A stretch of 64,000 nucleotides of DNA, taken from positions 646,792-710,791 of the forward strand of contig NZ_BONW01000013.1 in assembly GCF_016862915.1 (NCBI RefSeq). The letters run 5' to 3'. This stretch comes from Plantactinospora endophytica (lineage in GTDB: Bacteria; Actinomycetota; Actinomycetes; Mycobacteriales; Micromonosporaceae). The position numbers and the translations under genes are program-made. The notes beneath the pieces are model-generated. The model did not search any database, was not told the origin of the DNA, and saw nothing but the letters and a program-made list of their open reading frames with translations. This document shows positions 31,635-41,500 of the stretch, piece by piece (within the stretch, counting starts at the first letter, position 1; every line of letters begins with the position of its first letter).

Positions 31635-32921
31635 CTACTTCCCGAACGCCGCGGTGATCTGGGTGTTCGCCTCGGCCGCCGCCGCGTCGACGGTCGCCTT
31701 ACCGGTGATCACCTTTTGCAGCATGGTCGGCAGGATCTTCTCGGCGTCGATGGTGGTCCACGCCTTGTCGACCGGGACGAACTTGGTGCCCGCCTCCATC
31801 GTGTCGACGAACGGCTTCAGGAACGGCTCCTTGGCGATCACCTCGGCCCGGCCGGACTTCATCGCCGGCACGAAGCCCATCGCGTCGTACAGCTTCAGGG
31901 TGTACTTCTTGCTGGCCAGCAGTTGCATGAACTCGACCGCCAGGCTGCGGTGCGTGGTGGACCGGAACACCCCGAGGCTGCTGCCGCCGGCGAAGGCGGG
32001 CGCGATCGAGCCGGGCTTGGCACCGGGCAGCGGGACCACGGCGTACTTGCCCTTCACCGCACCGGCCTCCACCGCCGAGCGGTTGAAGTTGCCGAGGATT
32101 CCCATCCCGGCCCGGCCGGCCGCGAACGCCTCGACGGTGCCGCCGCCGGTCAGGTCGACGCACTGCTGCGCCGGGCAGATCTCCGGACTGAACAGGTCGG
32201 TGTACGCCTTGATCCCGGCCTTCGACGCGGGCGAGCCGATCGCACCGGTGTACTTCCCGCCGGAGTTCGTGGCGATGTCGCCACCGGCGTCCCAGACGAA
32301 CGGCAGCGCACCGAAGGTGTAGAGCCCGCCGACGGCGATGCCGAGCATGTCCTTGCGTTCGGCCCGGATCTTCTTGGCGGCGGTGACCAGTTCGGCGTAC
32401 GAGGTCGGCGGGGTGAGCCCGAGTGCGGTGAAGACGTCGGTGCGGTAGTACAGCGCCCGCACGCCGATCCACCACGGCACCCCGTACGCCTTGTCGCCGA
32501 CGGTCACCGTCTGGACCAGGTCGGCCGGCAGGTCGGCGGCCTCGGCCCACTTCCTGTTGTCCTCGGTGACGTCGGCCATCCCGTTCGAGGCGACGAAGTT
32601 GGCCAGGTCGGTGTTGCCGACCTCGGTGACGTCCGGCGCGCTCGCCGGGTCGTTCAGCGCACCCTTGTACTTCTCGGCCCGGGTGTCGGTGGCCAGGTAG
32701 CTGACGTCGACTTTCACGTCGGAGTTCTTCGCGGTGAACTCGGCGATCGCCTCGTTGACCACCGCCTCCTTGGCGGTCCGGTTGGCCTCGTCGAAGAGCC
32801 AGACCCGCAGGGTGCCGGTCCGGCTGTCGGTGCTGTCCGTGGGCGCGTCGGTGGAGGGCGCGCAGGCGCCGGCGCCGAGCGCCAGCGCGAGCAGCGCGGG
32901 AAGTGCCAGGAGTTTCCGCAT
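31635..32921 (-). CDS. Extracellular sugar-binding lipoprotein (ABC transporter)
   Basis: A 428-residue solute-binding protein of the family 1 (MalE-like) type. The signal peptide MRKLLALPALLALALGAGAC ends in a lipobox with Cys20, so it is membrane-anchored outside the cell. Core markers include GTLRVWLFDE, AYGVPWWIGVRALYYRTDVF and AAFAAGRAGMGILGNFN-like sequence (EAFAAGRAGMGILG). It captures the sugar and delivers it to the two permeases encoded downstream. The start sits three bases after the amidohydrolase stop, in one operon. Confidence 0.92.
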   Translation of the reverse strand: MRKLLALPALLALALGAGACAPSTDAPTDSTDSRTGTLRVWLFDEANRTAKEAVVNEAIAEFTAKNSDVKVDVSYLATDTRAEKYKGALNDPASAPDVTEVGNTDLANFVASNGMADVTEDNRKWAEAADLPADLVQTVTVGDKAYGVPWWIGVRALYYRTDVFTALGLTPPTSYAELVTAAKKIRAERKDMLGIAVGGLYTFGALPFVWDAGGDIATNSGGKYTGAIGSPASKAGIKAYTDLFSPEICPAQQCVDLTGGGTVEAFAAGRAGMGILGNFNRSAVEAGAVKGKYAVVPLPGAKPGSIAPAFAGGSSLGVFRSTTHRSLAVEFMQLLASKKYTLKLYDAMGFVPAMKSGRAEVIAKEPFLKPFVDTMEAGTKFVPVDKAWTTIDAEKILPTMLQKVITGKATVDAAAAEANTQITAAFGK

Positions 32922-32924
32922 GGG

Positions 32925-34250
32925 TCAACCTCCGTGTCGGGGGAACTGTTCGGCGAGCCCGTCCGGGCCCACCAGGGGTGGGGTGAAAAGTCGGCGTACC
33001 GCGCGGTCCCGGTCGGCCAGCCCGGCACGCTGGGCGTCGGTGAGCGGGATCCACGGCGGCACCGGCTCGGGCAGCCGGGGCGGCAGCAGCCGGCCCGCCC
33101 GGTAGGTCAGCTCGGTGACCAGCCGCAGCGGTGCGTACCGGCGCTGCCCGTGCACGTCGACCAGTTCGTGGCGGCCGGATTCGAGGGTGAAGACCGCGAC
33201 GTCGGCCGGGGCGCCGACCGCCAGCGTGCCGATCCCGTCCGGCAGGCCGAGCAGCCGGGCCGGCCCGACGGTCGCCGCCGCCACCACCTGCGGCAGAGCC
33301 ATCCCGACCGCCAGCATCTTGGCCATCGTCGTCGGCAGGTCGAAGGCCGGACCGTGCACCGACCGGCTGTGCAGGTCGGTGGAGACCGCGTGCGGCGGCA
33401 TGTCGGCCGCCAACTGCGCCTCCAGTACGTCGAAGGCGAAGCCCCCGGAACCGTGCCCGAGGTCGAACCGCACCCCCGCCTGGTACGCCTCCTTCGCCGC
33501 CGGATCGAAGCCGTCGGGTCCGGCGGCGATTCCGCTGGCGCAGTGCGTGATCAGGTCGCCGGGGCGCAGCAACGGCAGCATCTGTGCCACCGTCGGCGGT
33601 GCCGCCCCGATGTGCACCATCACCGGCAGCCCGCACTCCTGAGCCGCCTCAACCGCCCGGCGCAACGGGGCCAGCCCGTGCGTACCGACGTTGTGCCGGT
33701 CCATCCGTACCTTGATCCCGACGATCCGGTCCCGGTGTGCGCGTACGGTCGCCACCGCCAGGCCGACGTCGCAGTTGGCGAGTTCCCGGGACTCGCCGAC
33801 CGGTGCGACCAGCCCGACCGCGGAGATGTTGAGCAGCGCGGGCACCCGGACGGCGTACCGGGCGGAGGCGGCGGCGAAGGCCGGGAACCCGTACGCCCCG
33901 GCCGAGCCCGCGTCCACCCAGGTCGTCACGCCGGAGCGCCAGGCCACCGGATCGGGGTCGATACCCCAGTACGTCGCCCCGGGGTGTACGTGCGTGTGCA
34001 GGTCGACCAGGCCGGGCGTGACCAGTTTCCCGGCCAGTTCGACCACCTCGGCGGCCCGTTCCCGGGGCAGTTCGGGCGCCACCGCCGCGATCCGGCCACC
34101 CCGGACGGCGACGTCGTGCCGCCCCGCCCGGCCGGTACCCGGATCGAGCAGGTCTCCGCCGCGCAGCAGCAGGTCCCAGCGGCCCGGACCGGGGTCCTCG
34201 GCCGGTGGCGGGTGCTGTCCGGCGACGGGTTCGGCGCGGTGCCCGCTCAT
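32925..34250 (-). CDS. Amidohydrolase/deacetylase (cog3964, dihydroorotase-like)
   Basis: A 441-residue binuclear-metal amidohydrolase. The metal ligands can be followed: HTHVHPG near residue 76, the bridging Lys in IVGIKVRMDRH, His in VMVHIG and DLITHCASG, and the Asp of STDLHSR. The sequence matches the group formerly called dihydroorotases (cog3964). From memory, characterised members deacetylate acetyl-(R)-mandelate and N-acetyl-D-amino acids. Cytoplasmic. The ATG overlaps the regulator stop (ATGA). In this operon it sits with sugar import, GH20 and, divergently, a D-amino-acid-type PLP enzyme, so an N-acyl substrate is plausible. Not a pyrimidine gene by context. Confidence 0.85.
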   Translation of the reverse strand: MSGHRAEPVAGQHPPPAEDPGPGRWDLLLRGGDLLDPGTGRAGRHDVAVRGGRIAAVAPELPRERAAEVVELAGKLVTPGLVDLHTHVHPGATYWGIDPDPVAWRSGVTTWVDAGSAGAYGFPAFAAASARYAVRVPALLNISAVGLVAPVGESRELANCDVGLAVATVRAHRDRIVGIKVRMDRHNVGTHGLAPLRRAVEAAQECGLPVMVHIGAAPPTVAQMLPLLRPGDLITHCASGIAAGPDGFDPAAKEAYQAGVRFDLGHGSGGFAFDVLEAQLAADMPPHAVSTDLHSRSVHGPAFDLPTTMAKMLAVGMALPQVVAAATVGPARLLGLPDGIGTLAVGAPADVAVFTLESGRHELVDVHGQRRYAPLRLVTELTYRAGRLLPPRLPEPVPPWIPLTDAQRAGLADRDRAVRRLFTPPLVGPDGLAEQFPRHGG

Positions 34251-35572
34251 CGGGCCGCCTCGGCGGGGACGGCGGCTCCGCCGTCGACGGCGGAGCCGAT
34301 CCGCAGCCGGTAGAGCCGGGCCGGCCGGCCCTTGCGGTGCACCTGTGTGCTGCCCTCCACCTCGACCAGTCCCGAGTCGCTCAGCTTGCGGATCAGCCGC
34401 CGGCCGCTCGGGTCGGTGATGCCGAGATGCTGGGCCAGGTCGCTGGGGGAGATGGCCCGGCCCTCCAGGGCCCGTTCGATGGCCGAGAGCCGGGACAGCG
34501 TGGCCGCGCTCAGCCCGACTTCGCCGGCCAGCCGTTCGAGTTCGGCACCGTGTTCCCGGTAGGTGAAGGCCAGCGCGGCCCCGGCCGGGCTCATCGGACC
34601 GATGATGACCCCGCCGTCCTCCACCAGGTACGCGCTCGGCGACTCCTCCTGCTCGGCCCGCGCGACGGCCCGCTCGGCCAGGTGCAGGCAGCTCCGGGCC
34701 GAGGCACCGACACCGAAGCCGGCGGCGACCCGGATGCCGAGGGTCTCCTGCGCCTGGTTGAGCGCGGGCAGTGACACCCAACTGTTGGTCGCCTGCTCGA
34801 AGAGCGCCTGGTGGGCGAAGACCACCACGCCGCGCCGGCCCCGGTTGTCGATCCAGGCGTCGCCGAACTCTGGCGTGTTCAGCAGCAGGTTCATCAGCCC
34901 GACCCGGGCCCGGTCCAGGTCGAGCTGCGGACCGGCCCGGCCGACCAGGAAGATGCCGGCGGCGAAGCGCAGCGCACTGGCCTGTTTGGACTGCACCTGG
35001 AGGGCCAGCTCGTGCAGTTGGGCCCGCAGGGTGGCCGGTCCGGGCAGCCCGCCGAGCACCGGAGTGCTCTGCCGTAGCTCGGCCGCGACGGCGGTACGCA
35101 GGCTGATCACGTAGTCGGCGCCGGTCCGGGCCAGCGCCGCCCGGTGGAACGCGACGATCTCGGCCACGCTCTGCTCCGGGTCGTACGGCAGGCAGGTGAT
35201 CTGCGCCGGGTCGAGTTCCAGGGCCCGGGCCACCTCGTCCACGGTCTGGCTGTCGTAGGTGTCGACGCTCACCGGGGTGGGCCGCCAGCCCCGGGCCAGC
35301 GCCTTGAACAGTGCCAGCGACAGGTCCAGCCCGGCCGAGCGCAGGATGGCCACCGGCAGGTCGGCCGGGAGCAGATCACGGCACTTCGCGTACGGGACCG
35401 GGCCGAGCAGCAGGCCGTCGACGCGTTGCCGGGCGAGCGAGCCGTCGACGAGTTCCCGGACCGCGTCCTCGTGCTCGTAGACGATCCACTCCAGCGTCAC
35501 CCCGGCCAGCGTCCGCGCCGCGTCCTCGAAGACGGCGCGATGGCTGGCGTGGATGACGAGACCGATCACCAT
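34247..35572 (-). CDS. HTH regulator with N-terminal sensor, first gene of operon
   Basis: A 441-residue protein. The N-terminal half (IGLVIHASHRAVFEDAARTL, then DGLLLGPVPYAKCRDLLP) looks like a Rossmann-type sensor. A middle region has PucR/GGDEF-like features (VAAGFGVGASARSCLHLAERAVARA). The C-terminal about 110 residues form a helix-turn-helix (ALEGRAISPSDLAQHLGIT, then RRLIRKLSDSGLVEV), likely DNA-binding. I know this architecture only as an unnamed actinobacterial regulator. ATG at 35572 has GGGGAG upstream and leads the operon. It faces the PLP enzyme gene across a symmetric promoter and probably binds there. The inducer may be a product of the encoded pathway. Confidence 0.7.
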   Translation of the reverse strand: MVIGLVIHASHRAVFEDAARTLAGVTLEWIVYEHEDAVRELVDGSLARQRVDGLLLGPVPYAKCRDLLPADLPVAILRSAGLDLSLALFKALARGWRPTPVSVDTYDSQTVDEVARALELDPAQITCLPYDPEQSVAEIVAFHRAALARTGADYVISLRTAVAAELRQSTPVLGGLPGPATLRAQLHELALQVQSKQASALRFAAGIFLVGRAGPQLDLDRARVGLMNLLLNTPEFGDAWIDNRGRRGVVVFAHQALFEQATNSWVSLPALNQAQETLGIRVAAGFGVGASARSCLHLAERAVARAEQEESPSAYLVEDGGVIIGPMSPAGAALAFTYREHGAELERLAGEVGLSAATLSRLSAIERALEGRAISPSDLAQHLGITDPSGRRLIRKLSDSGLVEVEGSTQVHRKGRPARLYRLRIGSAVDGGAAVPAEAAR

Positions 35573-35617
35573 CCGGCTCCCCAGGTTCGAAAATGGTCCG
35601 TTAACGGTGGCGCGGTT

Positions 35618-35681
35618 AGCCTGGCTCTTCCTGCCCTTCCTCGTCAAGACGTTGACGAGAACGGCTCGTGTCCGGCAGGCT
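35618..35681. promoter_or_regulatory. Mirror-symmetric divergent promoter with 20-bp dyad
   Basis: A dyad with arms CTCGTCAA (35640-35647) and TTGACGAG (35652-35659) carries a TTGACG -35-like box for each direction. On both sides, exactly 18 bp further out, lies CAGGCT (35676-35681 on plus, 35618-35623 on minus). So the whole 64-bp region is symmetric at the positions of both hexamers. A second perfect palindrome CCGTTAACGG is at 35598-35607. The genes served are the regulator-led operon and the PLP enzyme. Confidence 0.6.
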
Positions 35682-35729
35682 GAGCAGCTAACAGCGAGCC
35701 ACATCCGAACCTGCCACGGGGGACAGCCG

Positions 35730-36974
35730 GTGCGCCACGACCAACTCGACGAGCCTGCGCTCGACTGGCGGGCCAAGGGGTTCTGGCAGCCCGACCCGCC
35801 GGTCCCGGACGCGGTGTTCGCCGCCGCCGGGCATTCCCTGTTCGGCGGTGCCGTCACCTGGCCGGTGCTGGCCGTCCGGCGCTCCGCCGTCGCGCACAAC
35901 GTCGCCACCATGGCCGACTTCTGCACCCGGCACGGGTTCTCGTTCGCGCCGCACGGCAAGACCACCATGGCGCCGTCGCTCCTCGACGCCCAGTTGGCCG
36001 CCGGTGCCTGGGCGATCACCATGGCCACCGCCAGCCAGTTGCTCGCCTGCCGCGCCCTCGGCGTACCCCGGGTGCTGCTCGCCAACGAACTGCTCGATCC
36101 GACCCCGCTGCGCTGGCTGGCCGGCGAACTCGACCGGGGTTTCGAGGCGTACTTCTTCGTGGACTCGGTTGCCGGGGTGGAGGCGATCGCCACCGCCCTC
36201 GCCGACCAGCCCGGCGAAGCGCCGTTGCGGGTACTCGTCGAACTCGGCTTCCCCGGCGGTCGGGCCGGCTGCCGCACCGTCGAGCAGGTGGTCGAGGTGG
36301 CCGAGGCGGTCGCCGCGACCCCCCGGGTACGCCTCGACGGCGTCGCCGGCTACGAGGGCGGGTTGCCGGACGATGCGGCGGTGACGGCGTACCTGCGGCG
36401 GCTCCGCGCGGCGGCGACCGAGCTGGCCCGTCGTCGGCTGGTCGGCCCCGAGGTGCTGGTCAGCGCCGGTGGTAGTGCCTGGTTCGACCTGGTGGCCGAG
36501 GAACTCGGCGGCGACTGGCTGGCCGGCCACGACCTACGGGTGGTGCTGCGCAGCGGTGCCTACGTCACCCACGACCACGGTTTCTACGCCGAGCACACCC
36601 CGTTCCACCGGATCCCCGGCGAGGGTGGGCTGGACGCCGCCCTGGAACTCTGGGCGCAGGTCACCTCCACTCCGGAGCCGGGGCTGGCGATCGTCGGCAT
36701 GGGCAAGCGGGACGCGTCGTACGACGAGGGCCTGCCGGTGCCGCTGCGGGTCCGGCGTCGCTCCGGCGAGGTGCACGCCGTCGAGGGGATGTCCGTCGAC
36801 CGGCTCAACGACCACCACGGATATCTCGCGGTGCCGCCCGGCGTCGAGGTCCACCCCGGTGACCTGGTCTGTTTCGGCATCTCCCATCCGTGCACCGCCT
36901 TCGACAAGTGGCGAGCGATGCCGGTGGTCGACGACGACCACGTCATCGTCGACGTGCTGCGCACCTACTTCTGA
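35730..36974 (+). CDS. D-threonine aldolase / D-serine dehydratase-like PLP enzyme
   Basis: A 414-residue fold-type III PLP enzyme (alanine-racemase barrel plus D-serine-dehydratase-like domain). The PLP lysine is in FAPHGKTTM at Lys77. The C-terminal segment SHPCTAFDKWR supplies the His and Cys that bind the metal in eukaryotic-type D-serine dehydratases. It is annotated in relatives as amino-acid deaminase or D-threonine aldolase; the two reactions cannot be separated by eye. Cytoplasmic. GTG at 35730 follows GGGGGA. It is divergent from an operon with a cog3964 deacetylase and a GH20 enzyme, suggesting that it degrades a D-hydroxy amino acid released there. Confidence 0.85.
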   Translation: MRHDQLDEPALDWRAKGFWQPDPPVPDAVFAAAGHSLFGGAVTWPVLAVRRSAVAHNVATMADFCTRHGFSFAPHGKTTMAPSLLDAQLAAGAWAITMATASQLLACRALGVPRVLLANELLDPTPLRWLAGELDRGFEAYFFVDSVAGVEAIATALADQPGEAPLRVLVELGFPGGRAGCRTVEQVVEVAEAVAATPRVRLDGVAGYEGGLPDDAAVTAYLRRLRAAATELARRRLVGPEVLVSAGGSAWFDLVAEELGGDWLAGHDLRVVLRSGAYVTHDHGFYAEHTPFHRIPGEGGLDAALELWAQVTSTPEPGLAIVGMGKRDASYDEGLPVPLRVRRRSGEVHAVEGMSVDRLNDHHGYLAVPPGVEVHPGDLVCFGISHPCTAFDKWRAMPVVDDDHVIVDVLRTYF

Positions 36975-37394
36975 GCCGCAGGAGGCCGGCCACCGCCGCC
37001 CCGGCCTGGTCCGTCGTCCCGTTCGACCACAATCGACGGAAACTTTCCGCAGGGCACGACGAACTTTTGTAGGCCAGAACCAAAGTTGCTGCGTCCTGCC
37101 CTTTTCTTCTCGCGGCGCAGCCTCTAGCGTGTGTCTATTCGTAACAGAGACGACCGCTGATCGTCATATCCCGCCCGGGTGGCCGCCCGGAGCAGGAGCC
37201 CACGAAGACGTCCGGCCCGGCCACGGCCGCGACGTACGTCCCCGCGCGCCACGAGTGGCACGTGAGCGCGCCCGTCACCTCGACTTCCCCCGGCGTGGGC
37301 AGGCACCGGTCCCGTCCGAACTGTCCACCGAAAGCTTCTTGAATCGATACAAGCATGGGTGGCGGAGGCGTCGCCGCCCGGAAAGGTGCAGGAC
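36975..37394. other. 420-bp gene-free stretch with a palindromic operator
   Basis: GGAAACTTTCC at 37038-37048 is an 11-bp perfect palindrome with a central base. A looser ACGAACTTTTG follows at about 37058-37068 and CCAAAGTT at 37080-37087. From memory, CGAAACTTTCG-like palindromes precede Streptomyces xylanase genes. The rest contains the leader of the isomerase-like gene and no credible gene. Confidence 0.5.
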
Positions 37395-38504
37395 ATGGGC
37401 ACAACGCAGAGTGAATCGCCGATGGACCCGGCGGCCCGACGCCGACTCACCCGGCGGAGCATCCTCGCCGCCTCGGCAGGCGCGGCGGCAGCGCTCAGTG
37501 CGGTCGGCGCCAACGTGGTCCGGACCGAGGCCCCCGCCGTCGCGCACGGGCAACTGCGGGCCGAGCCGCTGATCCCCGGACGCAACCGGGGCATCATCCT
37601 CTACAGCGTCCGGGACCGCATCTCCGCCGCGCCCGACGACAGCGGCGTGCCGTACGGCTTCGAGCGGGTGCTGGCCCGGATCGCCGAGCTGGGCTACAAG
37701 GAGGTGGAGTTCGCCGGCTACACCCAGAACACCCAGATCCTCGGCCGGCAGATCACCCCGGAGGAGATCCGCAAGATCCTCGACGACAACGGGCTGGTCG
37801 CCAACGGCACCCACGCCTCGATCAACCCGGCCACCTTCGAGCAGCAGATGGACATCGCCGAAACCCTCGGCATGAAGAACATCGGCACCGGCAGCGACCC
37901 GACGAACTCGTCGTACACGTCGGACTGGGACGCGGCGGCCGACGTCTGGAACGAGCTGGGCCGACAGGCCCGCAAGCGGGGACTGCGGCTCTACACGCAC
38001 AACCACGACGCCGCGTACTCGTTCCTGCTCGACGCGGGGCCGCTGGACGCCAACGGCCGACCGACCCGCTCCTCCGGCACCCGCCGGCTGGAGTACTTCT
38101 TCCAGAAGACCGACCCCAGGTACGTCTTCTTCGAGCTGGACATCTACTGGGCCTACGTCGCCCGGTTCAAGCACCAGAAGTACGTCGACCGGTGGGGCCG
38201 GGAGAAGACCGACCTGTTCGACCCGATCCTCAACGTGGTCTCGCAGAGCAAGCGGTTCCCGCTGTTCCACGCCAAGGACGGCAACCGGAACAGCGCGCTG
38301 GCCAACGGCTACGAGATGATCCCGCTCGGCGAGGGCGACATCAACTTCCAGCAGTTCTTCCAGACCATCGGCGACCCGGAGTTCCGGCACGCCAACTGGG
38401 AGCAGGACACCGCGCCCGGCGGCGCGACCAACCCCGGCCAGTCGCTCGACTTCGCCGCGCTCAGCTACACCAACATGTCTGAGCTGACCATCTACCGCCG
38501 GTGA
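37395..38504 (+). CDS. Tat-exported sugar phosphate isomerase/epimerase-like protein
   Basis: A 369-residue TIM-barrel protein of the AP-endonuclease-2/xylose-isomerase-like family. The N terminus has a twin-arginine signal (TRRSILAASAGAAAALSAVG, RR at 20-21), so it is folded in the cytoplasm and exported. Core features are YSVRDR, FERVLARIAELGYKEVEFAGY, the metal-site regions THNHDAAY, ELDIYWAY and FHAKDG. The substrate is probably an oxidised or keto-sugar outside the membrane. ATG at 37395 follows AGGTGCAGG. It precedes a ThuA/sugar-dehydrogenase protein by 75 bp, a combination seen in trehalose- or keto-sugar-utilisation sets. Palindrome control upstream. Confidence 0.85.
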   Translation: MGTTQSESPMDPAARRRLTRRSILAASAGAAAALSAVGANVVRTEAPAVAHGQLRAEPLIPGRNRGIILYSVRDRISAAPDDSGVPYGFERVLARIAELGYKEVEFAGYTQNTQILGRQITPEEIRKILDDNGLVANGTHASINPATFEQQMDIAETLGMKNIGTGSDPTNSSYTSDWDAAADVWNELGRQARKRGLRLYTHNHDAAYSFLLDAGPLDANGRPTRSSGTRRLEYFFQKTDPRYVFFELDIYWAYVARFKHQKYVDRWGREKTDLFDPILNVVSQSKRFPLFHAKDGNRNSALANGYEMIPLGEGDINFQQFFQTIGDPEFRHANWEQDTAPGGATNPGQSLDFAALSYTNMSELTIYRR

Positions 38505-38579
38505 CCCTCCGGGCGGGACACGGACCGCCGTGTCCCGCCCGCTTCCCGTAACCCCCTACGGCGTGCAGACGGAGGAGCA

Positions 38580-41500
38580 ATGAGGACAAGCAAACGTCGC
38601 TGGCTGACCGTGCTGGTGGCGACCGCGACGATCGCCCCGCTGACGGTCCAGGCACCGGCGGCAGCCGTACCGGATCCGGGACCGGGTCCCGGCGGCGTAC
38701 CCGCCGAGACGCTGGTCGCCGAGGAGAACGGCCCGGCCGCACTCCGCTCGGACGCCCGCGCGCCGCGCGACTACGGCGTACTGGTCTTCACCAAGACGGC
38801 GGGCACGCGGCGGGCGTCCATTCCGGACGGGGTCAAGGTGATCCGCGACCTCGGCCAGGAGCACGGCTTCCGGGTCACCGTCAGCCAGGACGCGGCCCAG
38901 TTCACCGAGCAGAACCTCGGAAAGTACCGTGCGGTGGTCTTCCTCAACACCACCGGCGACATCCTGAACGCCACCCAGGAGGCGGCGTTCGAGTCCTACG
39001 TCAAGGCCGGCGGCGGCTTCGCCGGGGTGCACGCGGCGGCCGAGACCGAGCCGGACTGGGCGTTCTACCAGAGCCTGCTCGGCGCGAAGGCCACCGGCGC
39101 CTCCCCGGTCGAGCCCGGCAACATCGACGTCGCCGACCGGGCGCACCCGTCCACCGAGACGGTGCCGCGCACGCTGACCCTGACCGAGGAGTGGTACAAC
39201 TTCTCCGCCAACGTCCGGGGCGTGTCGCACGTGTTGGCCACCGCCGACGAGCGCAGCTTCGCGGGCGGCACGATGGGCTTCGACCACCCGGTCGCCTGGT
39301 GCAAGGACTACCAGGGCGGTCGCTCCTGGTACACCGGGCTCGGCCACTCCATCGAGACCTACCGGTCGAAGCCGTTCACCCGGCACCTGCTCGGCGGGAT
39401 CCAGTGGGCCGCCGGCGTGGTCGAGGGCGACTGCGGCGCGACGGTGATCGGCAACTACGAGAAGGTCACCCTCAACGACGAGCCGGGCGAACCGATGTCG
39501 CTCGCCGTACTTCCGGACGGGCGGGTGCTGCACAACACCCGGGGCGGCCAGGTGCGGCTCTACAACCCGACCAGCGGCGCCAGCCCGGTGATCAACACGA
39601 TCCCGGTCTACAGCCACGACGAGGACGGGTTGCAGACCATCTCGATCGACCCCGACTTCGCCACCAACAAGTGGGTCTACCTCTACTACTCGCCGCCGCT
39701 CTCCACCCCGGTCGACAACCCGGCCACCCCGGGCGTGAACGAGGGCGACGCGCCGGCCACCAGCGCCGACCCGACGGTCTGGGACAAGTTCAAGGGCTAC
39801 AACCAGCTCTCCCGGGTCAAGTTCGTCGACGGCGAGACCCCGCACCTGGACATGAGCACCGAGCAGCAGATCATGCGGGTGGACGTGGACCGGGGCATCT
39901 GCTGCCACGTCGCCGGCAAGGTGAAGTTCGACGGCAAGGGCAACCTCTATCTGATCACCGGTGACGACACCAACGCCGGTGGCTCGGACGGCTTCACCCC
40001 GATCAACGAGTCGCCGACCCAGGGCCCGGGCTACGACGCCCAGCGCTCCTCCGGCAACACCAACGACCTGCGCGGCAAGGTGCTCCGGATCAAGGTACGG
40101 GCGAACGGCACGTACACCAGCCCGGCCGGGAACCTCTTCCCGGAGGCGCAGGACCACGACAACCGGACCCGTCCGGAGATCTTCCTGATGGGGCTGCGCA
40201 ACCCGTTCCGGTTCGACGTCGACGCCTCCGGCCGGGTCTACGTCGCCGACTACTCGCCGGACAGCCGCACCTCGAACCCGGCCCGCGGGCCGGAGGGGAC
40301 CGGCCGGTGGTTCGCCACCAACCAGGCCGGCAACTACGGCTGGCCGTACTGCTACTCGCCGGGCCTGCCGTACGTCGACTTCGACTTCGCCACCCGTACC
40401 TCCGGTCAGCCGTTCAACTGCGGCGCCCCGGTGAACGACTCGCCCCGGAACACCGGCCGGACGGTGCTGCCGCCGGTGCAGGACCCGCAGTTCTGGTACA
40501 CCTACGAGGCGCGTACCCCGTGCCCCGGGGCGTACCTGGAGACGCCGCCGACGAGCTGCGACTTCAAGTGGCCGGTGATCGGGACCGGCGGCGTCGGCCC
40601 GCACGGCGGACCGATCTACGACTACGACCCGGAGTCGACCTCGGAGACGAAGTTCCCGGAGTACTACGACAACGCCGTCGCCTTCGGCGAGTTCACCCGG
40701 GACAAGATCTTCATGATGCGGACCGACGGCAGGGGCAACCTGACCGGGGTCGAGCAACTGCTGCCCGGCTTCGTCTTCGACAACCCGATGGAGATGGAGT
40801 TCGGCCCGGACGGCAGCCTCTACCTGCTCGAGTACGGCGACGGCTTCTTCACCGCCAACCCGGACGCCCAGCTCTCGGTGATCCGGTACGTCAAGGGCAA
40901 GCGGTCCCCGGTCGCGGTGCTGAACGCCAGCCCCACCTCCGGGCAGGCCCCGCTGACGGTGAACTTCTCGGCCGTCGGCTCGTACGACCCGGACCCGGGC
41001 GAGTCGATCTCCTACGCCTGGGACTTCACCAGCGACGGTACGGTCGACTCGGCCGATCCGAGCACGTCGCACACCTACACCGCGAACGGGACGTACACCG
41101 CGCGGTTGACGGTGACCGACTCCAGTGGCAAGACGGGGGTGCTGACCCGGACCATCACGGTCGGCAACACCGCCCCGACGGTGACGGTGACCGGCCCGGT
41201 CCCGGGTTCCTTCTTCAACTGGGGTGACCCGGTGCCGTACACGGTGACGGTCACCGACCCGGAGGACGGCACCATCGACTGCTCCCGGGTCACCGTGAGC
41301 TTCGTACTCGGGCACGACACCCACGGCCACGAGCACGGCTCGACCACCGGCTGCACCGGGGTGCTCCAGTCCCCGGCCGACGGCGCCGACCACGCCGGCG
41401 GCTACCTGTACGGCGGGATCAGCGCCATGTACACCGACCTCGGCGGTGGCGGCCAGCCGGCGCTGACCACGGTGAGCCAGGTCGTCGTGCAGGTGCCCCG

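Noticed and set aside
32925..34250. Amidohydrolase as a pyrimidine dihydroorotase
   Set aside because: Catabolic context and cog3964-type motifs do not fit pyrimidine synthesis; no other pyr gene is present.
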